DNA from: Seriola aureovittata
Taxonomy: Eukaryota > Chordata > Actinopteri > Carangiformes > Carangidae
Assembly: GCF_021018895.1 (NCBI RefSeq)
Contig: NC_079382.1
Span: 13,838,501-13,902,500 of the forward strand
Reading direction: 5' to 3'
Length of the DNA stretch: 64,000 nt
Part shown: positions 15,001 through 27,000 of the stretch, piece after piece
Layout: each line of letters begins with the position of its first letter
Numbering within the stretch: position 1 is the first letter of the stretch
Made by a program: the position numbers and the translations under genes
The notes under the pieces: model-generated
Database searches by the model: none
What the model saw: the letters and a program-made list of their open reading frames with translations, nothing else
What the model was told of the DNA's origin: nothing

Positions 15001-18000
15001 ACTTTGCAGCGATTTTCCGGTGCACAAAAACAGTATCTTCATATTGTTCGTTTTGTATTTGAAATCACATTCTTGTTTTCCCTCACAAGCGTCTCTAGAG
15101 ACTTTCCCACCCTCACACACACTACAGCACAGTACATCTTCAGCATCTGTGTAACTGTAGGGTGGAGACAGGCAGAGCTACAATAACAATCTACAAGGGG
15201 CAATTTCAAATGATTTCATTCCTGTTTCCATGTCTGGCCGGGAAGAGGACCTAAAAATAGCGCTCCACTAGTTAGGCGGCAAAGTAAATAAATCCCATTC
15301 ATCATTGTTGGGGCACTCTCACTGTCCTGAGGTAAGAGAACGGTGCTTGGTGGTCAGTGTAATGTTTTGTTCTACACTGTACCAAATTAATCATGAGAGT
15401 GTGACCAATCTAATGAGAGCTTCAAAAAGGTCAGATTCTCGAGCACTGACACATTTCAGTTCTGGCATTTTAGAAGTGCTTCATTGGACAAAGGTAAGCA
15501 GCCTTGGTCTTTTTTACGCTGATGAGGCCACCGCCATGAAGACCTTTTGTTGAAAGATTACTGTACTCGGGTAATTTACTCTGGATATGGAGACACTCTT
15601 GGATGCCGTATTTTCACGAGGCAACAGCGAACATCGCTGATGTGCAACTGGGGAATAATGCATGACACAGCAAATTACACAGCACAACATTAAACAACAT
15701 GGGCTGGATAAAAGGCTCCATAGTTTTTACCTGTAACAATACATGAATCAAGCAGGGCACATCTCAGCTTGCTGCAGCATTTCTCAGACAGAGACACAGA
15801 TAAGTAGAGAGGGGGAGCACAGGGGTTACAGGGTGGGGGCGGTTTTACCTTGGTTAAGTTGCTGAGGGCTAGATACTGTGCTGACAGTTGGGATACACGG
15901 TGGACGAAGCCCTTGCCAGCTGCTTGTCCCTCCCATAGACGGTGAGCTCTTTCCCTCAGCCTGCCCAGCTCTGCCTCCCGACTCGCTATCTCTTCCAGTA
16001 CACACTGGGCCAGTATGAAGCAGGAGGAGGAGGAGGAGGAGGAGGAGATGGTAGAGTAGGGATGAAGGAGAAATAGGATGTAGGGGAGCACAGTTGGGAG
16101 TGCGGGGTTAAAAGTGACAGATTGGAAAGGATGGTTGCGTGTAAGCACCATAAAATTTTGAGTCAAGGGGAAAATGAAATGACAAAACAAAAAAAACAAC
16201 AAAAAAAAAAATGGTGTTTTTCATGGAAGCGGAGACAGAAAAGGGAGGAGGGATACAGGGTTGTGTTAACATGTCACAAGAAGAGACAGAACGACAATAG
16301 CACATCAAAATACACGGATAAAGACAAGGGAAAAGAACACTGTAAAAAAAGAGCATCAGCAGTATTTCACTTGATGTTCGTTTTTAAATAGAAATATGGT
16401 TATTCAGTTAGACACCACAGCACAGCACAGGGAGTGGAGACAAGCCTGATAAAATAAATGCAAAGACGGGGGGGGTACGTATGTGAAAAAGTAAAGAGGA
16501 TTTTGCCAACACAGGTTCAGACACTGAAGCCTGCATGTATTGTATTGTACTTCAGGTGCTGGGGGAGAAATGTAATTGCTTGCAGGGCCAGACAAAAGGC
16601 AACCAGGAGAAGTGCTACAGCAGGCGACAGAGTAAATACAAAAATAGCAACAATGATAAGGGCAGAGCTTTGAGATGGGCTTGATATATTTTTCTCTCCT
16701 TTGTCAGTTTTATCTTTTTAACGCTCCGTGCCTCTCTTCCTTTTTTGTCTCTGCCAGACATGGCAGAGGCTGTTATCGCATCCTGAAAAGGGCCTTTTAG
16801 CCACGCAGCGCTTCAGCTGTGACAGAAGGAGAATTAATTAGATTTCTGGACTTTTCCTCTGACTATTGTGTCAAGACGCTACTCTATTTTGATCCTGTGG
16901 TGCTCGACAAATGTAATTAGGTCCTTCTCTTCTCCCAGCTGATTTCAGATTGTACTTTAGGGATCCATATCTGATAGAGAGCTACAACTATTTAGTGTCC
17001 TTGGAAAATCTACTTAATATTCAATTTATGGTGTAATGCCAGGGTTTACTTGAGTGAGGAGAGGAAATGAGAGAATGTCTGTGATAGCAGCTGAGGAGAG
17101 AACTGTAAAAGGTGCACTCTCAGTATGACATAATGTAATTTAAAAGAAAATGGATCCTACAGGATGGATTAAAATGTCCTGATGTATTGTGAAACATATT
17201 GCCTAAGGAGTGGCTGTAAAAGACTGTAAAAATTAACAGCTGGCCACATGAATAACGACAAAAATTATAGGGGAAATGTAATTTTAAGAGAGCTGTGGTG
17301 TTCAGCTGTGAGGAACCAGAAATCTTCAGGTTAATGAACCCCAGACAGGGTGGAATCATAACTCACGGATCCAAAATACCTGCAGTTTGCTGAGCTCCTG
17401 TTTTTTGGCAGGAAGGTCATGTAGCCGAGCACTGCTCTCCTGAACTCTGACCTCTGTGCTGTTGAGCCAGTCCTGCAGAGGCTCAGCACTGGCCTCAAAC
17501 TCTGTCATCTGGGACTGCAGGTTCTGGAAATATGATACATAATTTTTCAAATACAACTAGAAAAGCAGTTATACGTTTGTTTGTTTGTTATTAGAAAATT
17601 AGGAAAAGTAAGCATTTTAATGCTAAAATGAAATTCAGACTGTAGTTGCATATCAAATCCACATTGGTATCTCTATTTGTTTACCCTCTAAAATACTTTA
17701 TATACACAATAAATCTAATTAAACCAAATCAGTACCATAACAATGTTAATAAAGAGGTAGAGAGCAGGAAAACAAACAAAAACATGGACATAGACTGTAT
17801 ACAAGTACTAAGTCTGCATTCATTTAAACATCCAAACCACAGAGTTAAACTTTATTTAACCATATAGTCCCTCTGAGATCCAGATTGTCTTTTCCAGGGC
17901 AGACCATGGAAAGCAGCATCCATACAAAAGTTAAAAGTTAACAAACCTTGAGTGCATCCTCCCTCATCTGCAGGTTATTCATCAGGCTCTTCCAGTCGTC

Positions 18001-21000
18001 TCTCGCATTCGCCACCTTGGCCTTGATCCCCTCCACTCTGTCTCTGGACACCACAGCCATCAGCAGCTCCCCACTGGTTCCTACTGTACTCAGCCTGGCC
18101 TGGCCATGCTCCCTGTCACTCAAGAACTCCTGTGGGGATACACAGACAAAGGGACTGTGACTATTTAACACATACACATACACAAAGGAAGGAGGGTGTG
18201 AAAGTGAAAGGAGAGGGGAAAAAAAAGAAAGAAATGGACTGAATGACAACCTCAAACTTCTTTTTGTCTTCCACTTCTGATGCAATGGCTGATGGGTAAC
18301 TGAAACCAATATGGCCATAGACACAGATTTTTTTTTCGGTGTGCCAGAGTCTCACTTTACACTGTCAAAAGCAGTAATTAGACTGAGTCATTACTAATTC
18401 CATATGCGTGGGCTGAGGGGGGGGTGGGGGGGGTGACCCTGGGAGGCAATCACAGATAAGGAAAGGCAGTGAGCCTGAAATATGTTGGTTTTTACATAGC
18501 TCCTCCATACCCACCCACAAAACACACACACACCCACCCCTCCCTCAGAGCTGAGCTGATGACAGTAGCGCAGCAGGGACTACTCCACCATCTGTGCAGT
18601 CAGCACATCACTTACACACACTACAGCGCAACACACACACACACACACTGAGTACAGTACAGCCGCACACAAGCATAGAAAGTCTGTCTCTTTCTCTGTC
18701 CCTTTTCATCTCCCTGTCTCTTTACTTCCCCCTCTCTCTCTCTCTCTTCTGCGTTCATTCACTGTCTTTTTCACACTTGCTACCATTTTCCCCCTGCCAG
18801 TGTAACTCTATACCACCAATTAAGCGTAACACAATGGATGCCCCCCACCCCTCCCGGGCTGGCCCTCCTGGAGGTCAGCCATGTGGAAACATTGTTCCAC
18901 ATTCCTCACCAAGTCAATAATAAATAAAACATTACTGCCTCTGTATTTCTGTCTCCTCTGCTGCCATATACTCGCTCTCATCCTCAAAGCTTCAGAGGGA
19001 ACTCCTGAACAAGCACAGACAAAAACTCCTACACAGTGCGTCCCCTCTTTGACAGCTTTTCAGAAAACGAATCTCTTCAAATAACCCGGCCCTCTTTTGC
19101 CGTTGTGACCCGGCTCTTTTCGGTGACCACATGACTGTGGATCAAATAAATCGAGTATCACGTGTACTACTACCACTGAACTAAAACCTAAAATGTTCTG
19201 CGCTTTACAAGTGTAGATTTACCAACTTAGAATAAGACTCAGCTCAAAGCACTAGTGGTCGACATGGTCACGTGTCTGAGAGGTAATTAACTGTCTGGTG
19301 CAGGGACGTGGGGACGTCTACCTTAACCGACAAGCACCTGACTCTTAGCCAAGGCCCGGGGTGCTCTAAAGTGGCTGCCAGACTGTTACACCTGCCAGCT
19401 TCCCATAGAAAGACACAGAGACTTCTCAAAAGAGAGACACATGAGATATTTTGAAGAGAATGGCAGAGAGACCCCGCTGTGGACCTTTCTCTCATCCCTC
19501 TTGGCCATGGGCCCACTTCCAGCTTATCCAGCCTACGGCAGGTCCCGTCACTCCAACAAGCCCACCAGAGGACACTCAACAGTGGGCATGTCAATACAGA
19601 CATACCCTTGAGCAATTTTCCACTGAAAGCGGATTTATTCTTCAACTATTACATTGTTTCTCTTCGTGGTACCAATCTTTAGCATACAGGAAAAAATAAA
19701 ATGTAGCTATAGTTTGCAAATAGCAACTGTGGATTTAGCGTGCATGATGATTTAAAGCTTCTCCAGGAGTGGTTACAGTGCACAGGCAAAAGAAAACAAA
19801 AACACTTTTATGACAAGATGATTTCGTTCCCTCAACAGGCTAAAACCTCTGGGTTATGTAAGTGAATAAATTACACTCCCTTAACCCCACTATCATGAGC
19901 TACTCACTCTAAAAGTAAAAGGACTACATGGCCCAGCTGGGTGGTGGCTCTCAGACATGAGATTATGAATGAGTATTATTATTATTTATCGTCCATGCAC
20001 CAGTTCAGCAGCATAAAGCAAGTTATTAAAAAATCATTCTTCTATCAGAAAAACTGGACACACAATGACATTTTCATTCAAATAAATAAAAACTCTATGA
20101 CTTTCTATCCCGGACTAATACAGCAAAAATCTGATTAAATCTGTATATTTGCTGCTCTGTGTCTGGTAGGTCTGTCCTGGGAAAACTCTGGCGTGCAGGA
20201 GGTGATGCATTTCAAATTTCCAGCAGCAATAAACAGAAAAAAAACTATGTGTGAGCAGCAAAAACTAAATGGGGTGAACAAAGTGTGACTTTGAAATGAC
20301 ATCTGCAATGTGCAGTGCAAAAAAAAAAAACATCATTGTAAAGACTGCACATGACCAATGTTTTAATATCAATGTTTAAAAAAGGTGTGAAGTGTCAGTA
20401 AGGGCTGAACAAAAGATATCTCTTACTTGGATCCTCTGCAGAGCAGTGGAGGCCTCTGTGACACTCTGTGGCACATCAAAGCATTTGGCGGTGCTGATTT
20501 TGGCGTTGACCAGCCACTGCTGGAAGTCTCTCAGGGCTGTGCGGAACCTCTGCTCCAACAAGCGCTCCTTGTTTTGACACTCTCTGGATGCACGAAGACT
20601 GAGACTGGGGGACAAGAGAAAAGAAAAAAGGACGGATTCAACATGTTGTTCAGAGGTTTAAATGAACAAAGAAAGAAAGGCGTTACAACCGCAGGAAGTG
20701 TTTGCTGTCTGCCGCCCATGTGCTCGCCAAAACAAAGACGATACATGAGCAGATGCTCAGATACTGTACAAACTGGCCTCAAATTACAGAGGAGGAGGAG
20801 GAGGAGTAAGGGAAGCCTAGGAGAGGACCACGAGTGAGAAGCAGGCAGGTGGAGAAATGGCAAAGTGGGTGAAGTGGAAGGAATGAGCGTTGAGGCAAAG
20901 AGGGAGAGCGGGGGGATGGTGTTAAGGGGTACTGCGTGGGAGGGGGTTGAGAGGCAACATATGAGTGGGGCAAGAGTTTTACAGGGGTGACAAGATGGAC

Positions 21001-23525
21001 AGAATGAGCAATGACAGGATGATGCTGTAAGAAAAAGCGTGAGATGGAAGGGATGTGGCAGGGAAAATGCATGTGAGGGAGACGTTACGATGAAGGATGA
21101 TGGTATATTAAAGGGAGACATTTGACATTCTGGATTTAGTGGGCTCTATTTCTTCACCGACAACTTATCACACGCTGAGACTTTTTTCTGTTAGTAAAAT
21201 ATCCCTCAGAATTTATAGCTTGAACCATGGACTACAGCTACAGACTGATAATATCAAGTGTTATACATAGTCAAGGACATTTTGTATATGAAAGGATCTC
21301 AACACATACAATACATGATGAATAAAACTGAAATCAAAAATGTTAAAGTCTGTCTTTAAGGAACAGCTAAATGAGTGAATAAAGACAGGAAGAATGTTAA
21401 CACCATGATCCATGATACTACAAGGTGGAATAATGAGTGATGCAGACAAAATGTCAAAACTGGACAATTGTTTTTAAAATTCTCTTTCTACAGTATCTGC
21501 ACCTGGCAGCTACAGTACGGTTAAGTTTAGGGAAAGATTGCGGATGCAGGTAATATTGGAAAACATGAATCACAGTCGATCTCCTGTGTGAAAGAAAGTG
21601 AAAGTTACATCCACCACCTCCACACTCTCTTTTCAGGTCACACTACTACCTGCAATGGCACTGAATGAACTGTACAATATTGATGTAATTTCTACAGATA
21701 CTAGCATAACCCTGGGCGATTTCATTTGACACAGCCATGAAACCTCAGTTGCACAAGCAATACTTCGAGTTAATAGCATGCAAAATCCTAATGTGCATAA
21801 TAGTGAATTCAAATTCAGACTGAAAATGACAAAGATGTAGGATGACGAAAAAAAAAAAAAAAAGCATTGTGTTTCTTGCATAGTGGGCGGTGGGTCAAGG
21901 TTATGCGGGGAGGCGGGGGTGGGTGGAAGAAGTGATGGAAAGGATGACAGCAGGGAAACAAGGTGCGCAGCTGTTTAAGCAAGAGTAACTGTCCAAAGGG
22001 AGGCAGGGAAAAAAGAAGTCAAAAGCACACACCCCCTGCTACTGTAGCACACCTCAACACACACAAACACACTTTAATAGACACAAAGATGTGCACACAA
22101 ACACCCTTGAGTTTTAATGATGCGATGAGGGCATGAAAGGGTAACACAGTGGGGATAGCATGAGTGTGGAAGAAGCACTTTTTTCTGCTGTGACAGACAA
22201 AATCTGGCATGTGCTATAAGGAGGAGGAGGGGAGTTACTGCCTTTACCTCCTCTATCTCCTCTCCTCTGACTACTTTTTTTTTTTCACTCTATCTCTCTC
22301 TTTGCTCTTCTTTCCGCAGTGCTTAATGCAGGACAGGTGCAAAGAGCACACAGGCCAAGTCTATTACAGCCTAAACAGCCGAGTGAATGGGGAAGGGTGC
22401 AGTTTTTGCCAATCAGCAGCCATGGCCAATTACCCGCCAAAGCATCCCCAAGAAGTTGACCTCACTCAGGTTGTGTGCCAATAAACGTTAGTCACAGTGC
22501 TTCATCACACTACCAGTATCACAAAATGGCTAAATTAATATTACGTCCATGCAAATTAAGCAGATAAGTTCATGCTTGTGTATGCATGTGTTAAATATCT
22601 ATGGTTGTATTGTTTCGTATGCGGTTGTTCTTTTGTAAAGGCACTGTGTGGTGTATTCACAAACAAGCGATGAATGCAGGTAATTAGAGCTCAGTAAATA
22701 GACTAACTAACAACTTATCAGCATGGAAAACAAAGACCATCCAAATGTATCTGATTTCTCTCAAAATCACACTCAGCCTCGAGTAAAATTCAAATCGGAG
22801 AAGGACACAAACCACAATAAACGCAGTGAACAAGCAGAGGTGAAGGGAAGGTGGTGAAATGTCGCTTAGCAACTGGTGGCTCTTGTGCACTCTGTCACCT
22901 TTCACCTCCGTCTGGCTGACACACATCACCACTCTTCGTGTGAGATGGCCACACACGCACATACACACACATCGACACACTCTAACACAAGTAAGCTTAT
23001 AAAACTGGGCACTTCCACTCAGACATGTGAGCTGTGTTTTGGGAGAACTCAACCCTTTGTTTGCTGTTGTGGAATGAATGACTGGGTCATGCACTGTCTG
23101 GTTTTGTGCATTATGTGTAATATCATTATGTACAATAAACTTTTCCCAGTGGGCTAATAAACAGGAATGGGCAACATGAGTGAAATCTTAATCACAATAT
23201 TATTAAAGATACATTCATAGTCTGATGCCACAGTACAAAAAATATATGCAAAATCATACCATAATCTAATTAACATTCAAATAAATTATGTAGTTATGCA
23301 AAGTAGCTATGTTGCACTGTTATGCACTGCATGAAACCAAATTCTTACATGTGTAAAAAAAAAAACTTTCATAACTAATGTATTAGTTTATAATTATAGC
23401 TACAGCTAATTACTGACATGTGCAGAGCAATAACATGGTAAGATCATGTCATTATCATATAAACAATAATAAGTTATTGCCCAGCCTTAGCTAATAAATC
23501 TCAGTTTCACTTCATATCCATGTAA

Positions 23526-23590
<65 letters not shown>

Positions 23591-23956
23591 GTATCCACCA
23601 CACACTGTCCACTAACACAGAAAGATTCCTCTCACCTGTTGTGCTGTTTGATAACTGCGGTGACCCGGTCTGATTGTGAGCCCAGGTCTCTGGAGTAGCG
23701 CACCAAGTCGTTCAGTTGGCCTTTCAACTTCTCTGCCATCGGCTCCGCGCTCTGCAAGCCCTCCAGTATATCCTAAACAACACAGACAAACACCAGCTGG
23801 CTCAGCGTGCGTGCGTGCATGTGTGTGTAGGTGTCAAGGAGAGACAAACACCCAACGGATCTGCATGACACCCTCTAATAAGAGCGCTCAAATTCCTATT
23901 CACACCCTGACTCGATTCTTTTCTCTCACATTCACACACACACACACACACACACA

Positions 23957-24004
<48 letters not shown>

Positions 24005-27000
24005 CTCTCTCTCCAACACATACTCACAGTGCTGCTTGTACAATAGCATTTCTGTTCTTCGCGGAGTGTGGCAGGAAGGAGCTGTGGATAACGTTCTCCC
24101 GCTCTCCTCAACGTGCCTCACATTCTGCACTCACACTGTCATGAAATCCTGTCCCATGAAATATGTACAAGCTCTCTCTCTCACTCTGACTCTCAGTCGC
24201 TCGCTCGCTTTCTTTCTGACGTATGACCAATAAACAACCCTCCCTCCCTCCCTGTTCTTGTGGACTCGTTGCTCTCCTCTCCTCCTTCCCTCCCTCCTCA
24301 CATCGTTCTACTACTTTCTCTTCCCTCCTCTCCCCCCCCCCCCTCCTCCCACTCCTTGCACTTATTCCCTCTCACACATTTTTCCTCTTTCTCACTCTCT
24401 CACGCTCTCTCCCGGTGGAATTCAGCTGTCAGCCCTCACAGATGCAGGATTGGTTCAAACGCGCACAAACGGGCGCGTAACGAAAACAAGGCTGGACACA
24501 GGAAACAGGCTGGAGGAGGAGAGAGAGAAGCGGAGGAGGAGGGGGAGACTCCTCCTCTGTTCTCTGACAGCCCCAAATTGAGGAAAACCAGAGAAAGGCA
24601 TGGCTGAAGAAGCCTGGGGAGGAATGTGACGGTGTGCATGCTGGTGATGGCCTTGACAATACAGAGAAAATGTCACACTGTAAACATCCTGTGAAGGTTA
24701 GAAACAGAGCAGCAGGGGGGGGGGGGGGGGGGGGGGCGCAGGAGCGTCTAAGAAACAACCCCTGCAGCCAAGAAAGACATCACTGTACACACTCAGTTCA
24801 AACAAGTCAGACAGGGAAAAGGAGAAGGAAATGAATAAGAGAATGTTTGGGGAGGGAGAGATAGTGGGAAATAATGGCAAAAAAAAAAAAAAAAAAGGAG
24901 GAGGGGCAGAGGGGACGGGGGGGGGGGGCAGAAAATGAGGGAAACTGATGGGATTGTAGCTGTCACTCCTTCGTCATCCCAGTAAAGCTGATTTACAAAC
25001 TAATCTGTTTTTAGGATTTACAAATAGAATGGATAATTACTGACAGAGAAAGCATAGCTGAATGCAGGGGATGTATGTCTGCACAATGTGTGTGTGCCTG
25101 TGGGTCCTTTCCATTAAACAATGCTAATCATCTTCTCTAAAATTAACATAGTGCAGAACTGCACAGTAGCCCCTGTCAGTTTTTACACATCACAATTCGC
25201 CAACCCAAATCCCATCTGAACACAAGAGTTTATTATTTTTTAAATCAACCATTGTGAGCAGATGAATAGTGAATAATTTAGACATTATGCTGCCATTTAT
25301 TTAAATCCCATGTTACTGTACCTTAGCCAGCTGCCATCCTTCCACTGCTTCCTCGCCGTTGCTCCGCCCTTCAGCTTTAATCAGCTCCTGGCCCCACCTC
25401 CTCAGCCGTCCATCCAGCTCTTTCAACTCGTCCTCCAGCCGAGCGGTCAGACGGTTGTATTCCTCTTCCGAAGCTGCAGCAGCTGCGAGGGCCCCCTCCA
25501 GGCCGTCCCTGGCCCTCAGAGCGGCCCCCTCCCACTGCTCCAGAGCCTGGGACAGCGCCCCCAGCTGTCGGTCCATGGCCTCGCAGCCTCCCGCCGCCGT
25601 GTGCTCCGCCGCGGTTGCTGCGCTCCGACGCACCCGGCTGAGGCGCTCTCGGCCCTCAAGTAACCGACACTCCACACGTTCCTGTGGAGGTAGGGAAGGT
25701 AGAGAGGAGACAAAGTTGCTACGGAAACTGTGGCTACGGAAACTACAACCTCCAGATGTGCAGTCGATTCTATTTGAAGCTGCCCACATAATCATTTTCT
25801 CACATGTCTCCTGCTCCATCACTTTCTATCTTTATATCTAATTCTTGGATTTTTTTTTCCTTGCACTCTTCTGATGTTGCGACGTCCTGCATTTTCATTT
25901 GCTTTCTCAGTATTCTCTCACTATTACTAATTTCATCCTCCGTCTCCATCCCTCTACGCCTCCATTTCTGAATGGAGAGGTAGCACTTTGAAGGTAGAGG
26001 GTGTGAAAAGCAAACACTTGAGCGTGATGTGATAGCAGCAAGCTGATAGAGGGATTACAAAGAGAAAGAGAAAACAGCATCTGATCTTTTGATGTGCGTG
26101 ATATTATATGACCATTAACCTTGAGACCATGAATGGGAAATGAAAATGGTGCAAACAGCGTGTGTATACAACAAATTATATTTCCTCCTTTAGTGAAATG
26201 CTTCACACCATGGCTCAACAAACACACATTTATAATGTGATAATTAAGGCCCATGTGTGAAATTCAAATGCAAATCAATATCTCTTCACATATTTTCCTC
26301 TCCTCTATAATTGCAGAATTATTAAACAGGGAAAGGCTTAGACATTAATTCCACCGCTCCTCATTATTAACTTTTTTTTTTTTTTTTTTTACACAGTAAA
26401 AGATCAACGTATTGGCAGTAAAAATGTGCCTGGAGAGATTGAGATACTTGGCTGTGATATGGGAACAAACTGAGAACCAATTTCAATTCCCTATATAGTT
26501 TGCCCTCCCTCATAGCAGGAGTCCATTAAGATTAGATAGGTTCAGATAATTCAGCAATCAGTTACCTTAGCAACAGATAATACAAATAAAACCTTAAAAC
26601 TGGGTGTAGGTGCACAGATGCACCACACACCCCGAGGCATGCCTATGACACACACTCATAATGGTGTTCATTCAAAGAAACATTGCTTACTGTTACACTG
26701 GCAGTACCTAAAAATAAAAACATAAACCGTATCATCTTTCAGCAGCACTCAGTTGAATTATTATTTTAATATATTTTTATGGTGTGCAATACTTATACTT
26801 ATATAAATATAGAGGTAATACTATCTCAGTTCAAGTGTATTTAGTGCCTAATAAAAATGTCACAATAATGAGAACGCAATCATACAGAAGTGTCAACAAA
26901 AAACAGCACTGTCATAACTATATCAACATGTGATTTAAACATTTAAATATTAAAGTTAGTAAAGTGGGACAGTTTTCTTTGACAATGAAGTCATTAACAT

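Larger units (their letters stand above)
20605..23635 (-). other. intron w53-w54, 3.0 kb
   Basis: 20785-21110 is purine-rich on the + strand, starting with a (GGA)n run, so it is a long pyrimidine stretch in the transcript. An A18 run lies at 21848-21863, and a POU-type octamer with adjoining ATTA at 22549-22560. A long CA microsatellite at 23531-23589 lies close to the w53 donor. No coding exon recognised. Confidence 0.55.
23773..25321 (-). other. intron w52-w53, 1.5 kb
   Basis: Rich in low-complexity DNA: imperfect CA tract 23936-24000, CT run after it, C11 near 24334-24344, G22 at 24715-24736, A18 at 24880-24897 and G9 near 24920. No coding exon. Reading frames here are products of the simple repeats. 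Confidence 0.6.

Noticed and set aside
20531..21121. 196-residue minus-strand frame rich in Ser, Pro, His
   Set aside because: It overlaps exon w54 in a different frame and otherwise follows a low-complexity purine/pyrimidine stretch.
22209..22484. 91-residue + strand frame with an apparently complex composition
   Set aside because: No similarity I recognise, a T-rich Phe run, no splice or promoter support, and it lies inside a syne1 intron.
23531..24000. CRISPR-like periodic repeats
   Set aside because: Dinucleotide microsatellites without spacers, in a vertebrate gene.
23676..24233. 185-residue + strand frame with THTHTH and LTLTLS runs
   Set aside because: It is produced by the CA and CT repeats and by the antisense of w53.
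24223..24758. Several overlapping Ser/Pro/Leu-rich frames on both strands
   Set aside because: C- and G-rich simple sequence gives stop-free frames in all registers. No splice sites or family signature.
25310..25841. Long + strand open frames opposite exon w52
   Set aside because: They are the mirror of a GC-rich coding exon, have no splice-consistent partners and run into intron at both ends.
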